From: Phorcus lineatus
Lineage: Eukaryota; Mollusca; Gastropoda; Trochida; Trochidae
Assembly (NCBI GenBank): GCA_921293015.1
Contig: OV121093.1
Span: 25,058,622 to 25,122,621 of the forward strand
Reading direction: 5' to 3'
DNA: 64,000 bases
Below, one piece after another: positions 55,640-64,000 of this stretch. Position numbers and translations under genes: made by a program. Position 1 is the first letter of the stretch, and every line of letters begins with the position of its first letter. The notes under the pieces are model-generated. The model was not told where the DNA came from. It worked only from the letters and a program-made list of their open reading frames with translations, and ran no database searches.

Positions 55640-55870
55640 AACCTTGTCATCAATCTCTACCTTGCCATCCATCTCGACACTTGCTACCAATCTCGTGATT
55701 GCCATATATCTCAACCTTGCCATCTGTCTCGGCATTACCATCTATCTCGACAATTCAATCCATCTCTACCTTGTCATGCATCCATCTCGACCTTGTCATC
55801 CATCTCGACCTTGTCATCCATCTCGATATTGCCATCCATCTCGACATTTTCATCCATCTCGACCCTGACC
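55640..55870 (+). repeat. 18-bp CCATCTCGACCTTGTCAT minisatellite (copy 2 end)
   Basis: About 12 units, the central four nearly identical. The duplication breakpoint at 38303 lies in the same repeat, so it may have mediated the duplication. It contains the empty site for the transposon at 34386. Confidence 0.8.
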
Positions 55871-55929
55871 TCTGCGTCATGCAGTTCAATGGCAAAACGG
55901 TACGCAGCAGATACATGTATGATATGTAA

Positions 55930-56640
55930 AGGAGATGGACCGATCATGAGGTCAGCATATGTGGCAGAACGATTACCAACCTACGTCTTGCAGATGACAT
56001 TGATGGGCTAGCAGGTTGTGAAGAGGAACTGACTAGTCTTGTCAAGCACCTGGACAAGGCCTCACATGCATGGAGATCAGTGCCGAGAAGACAAAGGTGA
56101 TGACGAACAATCCTCAGGGCATCAAAACGGACATCAAAGTGAAGGGTCAGAAGCTGAAAGCTGTGAACAGCTTCAAACACCTTGGAGCTATTGTGACTGA
56201 TGGAGGGTCCAAACAAGAGATGCTGTCCAGGTTAGCACAAACAACAGCAGCAAGATGAAGATAATCTAGCGCGACAGAAACGTCAAGCTCGTGCACATTG
56301 GCCACCTCCGTATTCATGTGCGCATGTGAGTCCTGGACACTCACAGCTGACGGATACAATCCCTGGAAATGAGATGCTATCGTAAGATTTTAAAACGTCT
56401 AATACAAAGATCATGTCACGGTGGAGGAAGTCAGCAACAGGATCAGGGGAGCAATGGGACCATGTGAAACCTGCTCACAATCGTAAAAAGCAGAAAGCTG
56501 AAAGTACAGACACGTGTCGAGATGCAGTGAGCTGGCCAACACCACCCTACAGGGCACCGTATCAGGAGGGAGAGGCAGACAGAATAAGAGAGGGGAAGAC
56601 AACATCAAAGAGTGGGTGGGATTGACTTTCCCTTGTTAGC
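55930..56640 (+). pseudogene. RTE-like LINE, RT 3' half (decayed)
   Basis: Reads ITNLRLADDIDGLAGCEEEL (the A-D-D active site), then MEISAEKTKVMTNNPQGIK and KAVNSFKHLGAIVTDGGS. A broken C-terminal domain (LQGTVSGG, then KTTSKSGWD) follows. The G-T-V-x-G-G-R...W tail is characteristic of RTE-type and related LINEs annotated as endonuclease-reverse transcriptase. Several frameshifts are present. Confidence 0.65.
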
Positions 56641-57471
56641 ATATGTGTACGTAATTCTACAATAACATTATTTCATCTATAAATACCTGAGATATGTATA
56701 AATATAATTGCCCCTCATCCACTTCCAATTAACAGTGCCCTCGCACCATTTTCTAAATTAAATATTGCATCATCAACTAGTCTTCTTTGACTTCAAATGA
56801 TGTCAACATCACCTCTGACGACTGTATTAAAAAAGATATCGCCAATTCGCCACACTTTCGACATAAATCGAACACTCGGAGTCAACTATTCTTCTGCCAA
56901 CTTAATCACTACATTTCAATTTTATTCTACATTTTATGGTGTACGATTGGTCTTTTTGTCTGTCAACCTGACTAACTTGTTGACTAACCTACTTCTCTTC
57001 GAATAATTATGAATAATGGAAGAAAAAATGATGACATAACAACCTAAAGGTGTGGTCAACAACGTGTACTGTCGAAACAACAGTCAGAAAAACAGCTGGA
57101 GTCGACGATCATCCACCTATTACTATTTCTTTGTCAAAAGTAAAAGTTGTTTTACGTCGACTCCGATTGCTACTCTAGACTGTTTTTACCACAATATACG
57201 ACCAAGTGTCAGCAACATCAGCTGCGATTGTGACATCAGCATGGGGAAACAGCTTTCCTACCTCACAAAGAACACATGACATCAATGATAAAGCAGACAC
57301 CTGTTTATAAGTTTAGAACACATCACCAAATTTTCACACCTTAATTTAGATTTTGACACTTTCGAACGATCACAAAAACTCAACATGATTAGACAGAAGG
57401 CAGTCTGGGGGATGCTTTGTTAATAAAAAGATACAAATGACATTTTTGGGTTAAATTTGTACACATAAGAA
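56641..57471. other. No gene recognised
   Basis: Between two LINE relics. It may hold the 5' part of the element at 57472, but no endonuclease N-terminus could be read. Confidence 0.4.
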
Positions 57472-58404
57472 TTGAGAAATTACAGATATATATCCTGTAA
57501 ATTCCTAAAAAATAACCGAATATGTAACCACAAAAGACTTGCAGTTATTCACAAGAATTCTCTTCGAGTCGAATTTCTAAAAAGTTCCCAAAATTTGGAT
57601 GGATTTAAACCATTTGAGATAGTTATTACAAAGGTTACTTCATACAAACTTAGTGTCAAAGTTATGTGTATTTACAGACCACCCCCGTCTAAAAAGAACA
57701 AAATCACTCGTTCTGACTTTTTACATGAATTTGAAAGACTTCTTGAATCAAATTCAAAGACCAACTCAATATATTTGGGTGACTTTAATGTACATTTTGA
57801 CAATAATCATTGTGCAGAAAGAGAGAAGATAGTAAAGTTGTTGAACACACACAACCTTGCTCAACTGGTGTCTGCACCTACTCATAAGTCTGGTCATACA
57901 CTGGATTGGGTGGTTACTTCTGATAAAATATCATTAGTAACTGATGTCAAAGTAATTGATAAACAGATGTCTGATCACAGCTGCGTAAGCATGACATGGA
58001 ACATGTTCAAACCTCAACTAAAACCTATGCAAATCAAATGTCGGAATTTAAGAAGCATTGACAAAGAAAAGTTCAAGTTGGATATTCTGAACTCTCCATT
58101 GCTCAGTGAAATATCAACAGATCCAAACGTATTGACTGACATGTATAATTCAACTTTGATGATTCTTTTTGATAAACATGCTCCTGTTCAGGTAAAACAT
58201 TTTCGGATGAGACCGGATACCTTTTGGTATAATGATATGGTACTTCAAGCAAAGCGAGAGTGCAGAGTGGCGGAACGTCAATGGCGAAAATCTCGACTTG
58301 AGATACATCGACAAATATATCGGCAGAAAAGACAAGAACTCAGTAAAGTCATTAGGAAAGCCAAAGCTGACTATTGTAATCATAAAAGTTATATACATTC
58401 ATAA
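57472..58404 (+). pseudogene. LINE APE endonuclease domain
   Basis: An open frame of 310 codons with LAVIHKNSLRVEF (strand after the missing N-terminus), MCIYRPPPSKKN, IYLGDFNVHFD, GHTLDWVV and SDHSCV. These are the ordered landmarks of the APE nuclease, with catalytic Asp/Asn and His. A helical linker follows (WYNDMVLQAKRECRVAERQW). The frame breaks near 58390, where about a dozen residues appear deleted. The catalytic N-terminal Asn/Glu are absent, so the nuclease is incomplete. Confidence 0.8.
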
Positions 58405-58523
58405 ACCAACTCCTTGGTAAGAATGACAAAGCTAGGTATCCTGTACACGATTCTGTTGAAGTTCTTGCCAATGACTTTGCGGAATATATTGACACTAAGA
58501 TTAAAGTCATTTAACGTGATCTG

Positions 58524-60146
58524 AAAAATACTTCAAGTGAGTCAAGTCAATGTGCGAATTTTGACGCACTAACTTGCAATGAACTTTCCTATTTTGAACC
58601 TTTAACCCAACAAGAAGTTGAGAAGATTATTAGGCCATCTAAGAAAACAACTTGTTCTCTGGATCCTATTCCCACAAATATGTTGAAAGATTACTTAGAT
58701 ATACTTCTTCCTTTCATTACAAATTTGGTGAATTTAAGTTTATCTACAGGAGTTTTTCCAGACTCCCTTAAATCTGCAATTGTGAAAGCTCTTCTCAAGA
58801 AAAGTGACCTAGATCCTGACAGTCTAAGTAGCTATAGACCTGTGTCTAATGTTTCATTTATCTCAAAAATCATCGAAAAGGCAGTCAATATAAGACTCAA
58901 AGATCATCTCAAAGAATATGGGCTTATGGATGAGTTTCAATCTGCCTACCGTGACAATCACAGTACAGAAACCGCTTTACTGCGAGTTATGAATGAATTG
59001 AGAAGTCAAGTGGATGATGGGAATATTGCTTCGTTAACACTCTTAGATCTTTCGGCAGCATTTGACACAGTGGATCACAATCTGCTACTCTCTAAACTTC
59101 AGCTAGAGATAGGTATAACAAATGTTGCGCTTGACTGGATTGAGTCTTATCTGAAAAATAGATCACAAACCGTGGTCATTAATCAGGTTGAATCTAAACA
59201 CTATTCACTATCGTGTGGAGTTCCTCAAGGATCCGTCCTTGGCCCTGTGCTGTTTGTGCTTTATACTACTAGTCTTGGTAGAGTGATAGAGAATAATAAC
59301 ATTCAACACCAATGTTATGCTGATGACAGTCAACTGACTGACAGCTTCAAGCCAGAAAATGTCCAAATAGCTTTGCGACGAACAACTGATTGCACATCTG
59401 ATATCAAGTCCTGGATGTCTTTGAATAAACTGAAGCTAAATGATGAGAAAACAGAGGCTTTGTTAATAGGCACTAAGCGTAATTTGCGTAACATTCCGTT
59501 TAGCTCTGTTGAAGTCGGAAGTGCTGAAATTCCTTTCGCTGACCGAGCTAAAAACCTTGGCGTCATCATTGATTCAGAACTAACAATGGAACCACAAATA
59601 GATAAACTTTACCATCTCCGTTGCATCGGTCAAATACGTCATCTTATTACAAGAGATGCTGCAAAAATACTAGTACAAATGCTTGTTCATTCTAGACTTG
59701 ATTATAGTAACAGTTTGCTGATAGGAATCAGTAAACGTCAACTATACAAACTTCAGAAAGTTCAGAACACTGCAGCAAGAATAGTGACTAGAACTTCTAA
59801 ATCATGTCACATAACACCTGTACTTAAGGATCTGCACTGGCTTCCAATTGAAGCAAGAATCAAGTTTAAAGTCCTCTGCATGGCATGCAAATGTCGAAAT
59901 AATTCTGCACCACTATACCTTTCAAAGATGTTAAATGACTACATTCCTGCAAAAACTCTTCGTTCACAGAATTTGAACTTTCTCAAGATACCAAACTCTA
60001 ATCATACCAGTTATGGACAGAAATCATTCAGTTATGCTGCTCCCCGACGTTGGAATCAACTTCCTCATGTCCTCAAGATATCGCCTTCATTGACTGTTTT
60101 TAAATCAAAACTCAAAACTTATCTTTTTTCAAGCTATTATTCCTAG
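58524..60146 (+). pseudogene. LINE reverse transcriptase (RT core intact)
   Basis: The same frame resumes from about 58402 (INQLLGKNDKARYP), is stopped by TAA near 58513, and then stays open to 60146. RT motifs: DPDSLSSYRPVSNVSFISK, LDLSAAFDTVDHNLLL, SCGVPQGSVLGPVLF, QCYADDSQL (Y-A-D-D intact) and WMSLNKLKLNDEKTEALLIG. The C-terminal AAPRRWNQLPHVLK block is typical of CR1/L2 LINEs. The first in-frame Met is at 58680. Only one stop and one frameshift separate this from a continuous polyprotein. Confidence 0.88.
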
Positions 60147-60759
60147 ATTTTTCCCACTGACGGAATTATCTGACTTTGTGTACTATATTTATTCATATGT
60201 TATAACTCATACTTTTCTCTTTGATTTTATTCATGCCAATACTTCACATCATTACCCTTTATTCTAACATGTATATGCGCTTTGAGCATGCACCTTGTGT
60301 ATGGATATAGCGCTTTATAAATACTCATTATTATTATTATTATTAGATGTATCAACTCTGATTCTACGGACAGACATCAACAACTTTTACGAACGCTTCA
60401 ATTGCACTAGAAGTATATTAGTTGCTTTTCATTAGTAGAAGTTGTGCGCATCAATGACTTTTTCTATAATAAAACCATCGTTGATGATGATATGAGTTCA
60501 TGGCAACAGTCGCAACGTTTGAAGTCTAACATGTTCAGTCAAGGTTCTCTTCTCTATGCTGTATGCCCCGACCGGGGTCTATTAAGTGGTCGACTTTATT
60601 AGGGGAGGACGGGACAAGTTCGGCCTCGGGGCACGTGTGTCAACCTGTGATTATTACACTTAGGTTTTGACATTCCAAATTTTGATAACTTAAGTGTCAA
60701 GTGATCAGCATAGCACATAAGCATGCTATATTAATTTTGAAACTAAGAAAAAAGATAGT

Positions 60760-61620
60760 CCAGGTTTGTTGGTGTTAATCAATTTTGAAAAAAACGTTTG
60801 ACACAGTTTCTGAAGATTTCTTTAATTCATTCCTTTAAAAATTTGAATTCGGTCCAGAGATTATACGTTAGATCAATATTCTAACTAATTAAACATCTTC
60901 ATGCATTGTACAAAATGGATATATATCTCTTATTTTTCCCTAACGAGCGGGACTGCAGGCAAGGTGATCCTCTATCACCATTCCCTTTCTTTTTGTAGCT
61001 GAGTTCTTTGGTTGATTTATAAGAAAAAATGATGATACAAAAGGCATTATGATGCATAATCATGAATTAAAACAATATGCTGATGATACCGAATTGTTTT
61101 TAGATGGATCGGAAGATAGTTTATATGTTGCAATAGATACAATTATTACATACTTATCTTATGTCAGGGTAAGAATAAATATTGCTAAGACTAAGGCAAT
61201 TTGGATTGGCTCAAAAGCAGGTAATAGACATTATATTTTGTCAAGACTTAGCAATAGAATGGCAAAGAAATGAATTTGAAGTTTTGGGTATTAAATTTAC
61301 AACGGGTCAAAAGGACCTTTGACTAATCAACGCAAGAGAAAGACTTGCGGTAATTATAGGATTACTAGCAACATGGAGAAAAAAACATTTAATATTAACT
61401 GGAAAATTACTGTTATCAAAACATTAGCTATTTAGAATTATTACATGTTATACTTGATGCTTTTATTAGTGAACTTGAGAGGATATTTTTTAGATTTATT
61501 TGGAATGACAAAAATGACAGTATTTAATGATTGATATCATGATTGATATTAAAACATTCATTGATGCGATGAAATTATCAACCCTCAGAAAATATTTGAG
61601 AAAACTAGGATAAAAAATCC
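60760..61620 (+). pseudogene. L1-like LINE RT remnant
   Basis: Reads INFEKTFDTVSEDF near 60778, HELKQYADDTELFLDGSED at about 61055-61110 (Y-A-D-D), and KTKAIWIGSKAGN near 61190. LGIKFTTGQKDL and IDIKTFIDAMKLSTLRKY follow near 61290 and 61540. This is the order seen in L1/Tx1-like ORF2. Many stops and frameshifts are present. The remnant at 10640 is a 3' piece of the same general type. Confidence 0.7.
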
Positions 61621-63624
61621 TTGTAATTTTCCTTTAAATGATATATTACAATATGGAACAAACTGAAAATCCTTCCTGGAAAGATGTATTATGCCGTGCA
61701 GGTAAATATAATCATAAAGTATAACATGAAATCAAGTCACAATTTATTTCAAACATTTGTAGTGCTTGATTCAGAGGACATGCCCATTTGAGACCGTCGA
61801 AAAGCTTCTGGGAAAGTGAAAACAATGCAATGAATGAAGTGATGCAGTAGTAAATTGAGACTGGTAACTTGAGAGGAAGTAATCAGTGCATGTAATTTTA
61901 AATCATATGTTTGTTTGCATCAACGTCAACAATGTATGCAATTGAGCTACTTTTTCGAACACTGTAAAACTCCCTTGAATATTTTGTTCCCAAAACCTTT
62001 TCATACAATAGGGACCATGGGAACCACGATACTGAAATATAATAGATCCAAGTTCCTAAAGGTTGAAAGATGCTAAGAGACGAATTTAAACATTAAAGCA
62101 GTTGCATTTTTATAAACATATAGTTGTATATGAAGAATCCTGGCCTGTATGTCGCTGCTTCTCAGAGACATTGGAACTCGTTTTGATTCTTGGATAAAAA
62201 GAAGGCAATTGTTTTAAACTTAACACCGTTACATTTCGGCGGAAAATCTTTCGAAAGTGTATCAATAATGTAGGCTGGTGAGCGCCAATAACTCAAGCAT
62301 TAGTTAGGAGACTTGTTAAAGAACACAGAAGAAATATGTCGGTTGATAGTGTTTATAAGTCTCTGTGACCAGTATTGAAGTATACGGGACGGGTTATCGA
62401 GGATGCTGCCTATATGTTGTCCACTGAAAACCCGCGCTTATGGTCAATGTGAATGAAGAACACCAAGGGACAAATCGCGCGTGTCTTCCTCACTCCCTTT
62501 TGTAAACCTTGCTGCATTGAAACAAGCTCATAGGCAATCTCGAGCAGCATACTTTCTGTGGCACATCTAGTTCAGTCGCAATGCGCTATAGAAATTGGAA
62601 CAATGAAGTGTTCGAAATGCATCAAGGCTTCAATTAGCCTGTGATTGGCATGAATAATGGTTTGCGGAGGAAGCTGAAATACTACTCTTTGCCCTTTCAG
62701 GCGAGAATTGAAGTCTTTCTCGCTCAGATGGCAGCACATTATGTCATCGAAACTGATAGACCGACCCGTCAAAATTTCATTCGCAATCAAAGGGTCAGTT
62801 CAAAAGTTTCGTTTCAAAATCAAAGGTTTTTATGAAAGAGATTTTTTTCTTATTAAGAACAGGCATTGTATATTCATTCAGCTTCCTTCTTGAAAGTTGT
62901 ATTCATTGCCGCCACTAAAATCGAAAGCGGTTAAAACCGGTTTTATTCGTTTCTGCATTTCTCTTTTAAACGATCTTTAGTGAAAGTTAGGTGTTTTCAT
63001 AATGAACACAGTGGCGCTTGATTGATGATGGTAATTTCTCTTTATCGAGTAAATAGACTGTTTTATGAGAATGTGGGTGTTTATCAAATAATTATCCAAT
63101 TTTAGACGCAACGAATGATTTCCACATTAGGTAACGTTTTGAAAGAATACCTGTCATTCCCAACATATTGCACTTCATTGATTTGAAAGCAAATATCGAT
63201 TTGTAAATTACAGCTTAAAAGCCAGTTATTTCAAAATATTTATGTTTATTAATATTATACTCAACTACGCCCTTGCAATTATTTATCTTGCTTCTTTACA
63301 ACCAATGATTATTGTTCTAAACAGTCGTCAATGTCGTGTGAAATTTTACATCAGATATTCTAGCACGACATAAATATTACATCCAAACGTCACTGCTGTC
63401 GTTGGTTAACAGCTATAGCACAAAAAGATCAATTTTAATTGTTTCGTATGGCTAAGAAGCGATTGAAGATGTTTTCGGTAAAAATATCATTCAGAATACA
63501 TGAAAAGCAAAATTCAAACAAGATTAGGTTCCTGTAGGCATAGGAGGAAAACGTTGTTCGAATTTTGTTATTCATTTTTGCATGGAAAAAGGTTATCATT
63601 ATGCCACAAATGAGAGACAAAAAT
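61621..63624. other. No gene recognised
   Basis: AT-rich DNA. Overlapping short frames near 62570-62890 show no known domain and no consistent splice sites. Confidence 0.4.
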
Positions 63625-63705
63625 TAAAACGTCGCCATATAGGTCATTTGAAATTGTTTGAGTCGCAATCTGCAGTTGCCCGACATTTGAACGTCCATCA
63701 GTGCA
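63625..63705 (+). pseudogene. Tc1-like transposase N-terminal fragment
   Basis: Reads IGHLKLFESQSAVARHLNVH, matching the first HTH of Tc1 transposases (G-x-L-x-x-G-x-S-Q-x-x-V-A-R-x-x-x-V). Frame is lost soon after. Confidence 0.45.
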
Positions 63706-64000
63706 CCTTATAAACCCCAATACAACACCAATTGAATAAACTCGTCGTGAACGTCATCGTCACAGCATAATATTACTTCAGAAAGGTTGCCAAGCAAACA
63801 TTGCTCGAATGGTACAAAGTATCTAGAACTGACTTTGACGCCACCTTGTGGACAGATGAAAAAGATATACAACAACAAAGTGATGTCAGCTAACTCTTTG
63901 CCTATAAACATATGCATTCTCACTTTATAACCATTGAATTTCTATGATAGTTGTGCTCTAAGCATGGGGGAAATGGTTTTGCGTTTCTTTTCTGAGAGTG

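Larger units (their letters stand above)
38304..55800 (+). repeat. Tandem segmental duplication, copy 2 (enlarged)
   Basis: Collinear with 27437-34385. Additions relative to copy 1 are a DIRS retroelement (40291-46472), a 37-bp SINE-tail-like insert, a MULE-like element, local duplications at 48.0-49.1 kb, an expanded 19-bp minisatellite and two blocks near 54.7 and 55.2 kb. The right end fades into the 18-bp repeats near 55.8 kb. Confidence 0.85.
57472..60348 (+). mobile_element. CR1/L2-like LINE, 5'-truncated, with ATT tail
   Basis: Endonuclease and RT coding regions are followed by about 180 bases of 3' UTR and an ATT microsatellite tail at about 60330-60348, preceded by GCGCTTTATAAATACTC. 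Simple-repeat tails are usual for the L2/CR1 group. The 5' end is missing or unrecognisable. Confidence 0.75.

Noticed and set aside
55635-56011. Frames reading HLDLVI repeats
   Set aside because: Created by the 18-bp minisatellite; 18 is divisible by three, so the frames stay open by chance.

Overview
The window looks like AT-rich intergenic and intronic DNA of a metazoan, most likely a marine invertebrate such as a mollusc or other lophotrochozoan. Genes are split by introns with GT/AG splice sites. The mobile elements are mariner, Tc1, DIRS, CR1/L1/RTE-like LINEs and ISL2EU- and MULE-like DNA transposons, and there are many minisatellites. The taxon is inferred from element content and style; no marker gene fixes it.

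Region 1-14,600: one minus-strand exon matches the start of the lysine-ketoglutarate reductase domain of aminoadipate-semialdehyde synthase (AASS). A candidate minus-strand promoter and first exon for it lies near 13,240-13,370. Between them is a nest of transposons. A mariner transposase gene (4,490-8,786, minus) was split by a 3.38-kb element with ~575-bp terminal inverted repeats and a perfect 6-bp target duplication. Next come a nearly intact Tc1 transposase with one stop codon and an L1-like LINE remnant.

Region 14,600-25,700: a three-exon minus-strand gene (21,205 to 16,089) with matching splice phases. It encodes a membrane-anchored protein with a cysteine-rich PAN-like segment followed by a probable beta-propeller. 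Its last intron ends in a tandem array of sequences that each resemble a 3' splice site. A solo LTR with target duplication sits in its first intron. A decayed CR1-like LINE and a Tc1 fragment follow.

Region 25,700-55,870: a 33-bp minisatellite with 462-bp higher-order periodicity, then a tandem duplication. Copy 1 starts at 27,437, copy 2 at 38,304, and the original unit was about 7 kb. Each copy carries a three-exon plus-strand gene for a secreted cysteine-rich peptide of about 79 residues, plus a minus-strand membrane-protein exon that decayed in copy 2. The two peptide genes differ only by silent changes. Copy 1 received an ISL2EU-like transposon; copy 2 provides its empty site. Copy 2 received a full-length DIRS retroelement (Gag, RT-RNase H, tyrosine recombinase, inverted repeats and internal complementary region), a MULE-like foldback element and expanded minisatellites.

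Region 55,870-64,000: a LINE relic field with an RTE-like 3' end, a CR1/L2-like element with endonuclease and reverse transcriptase up to an ATT-rich tail, an L1-like RT remnant and a Tc1 helix-turn-helix fragment. No host gene was recognised there.
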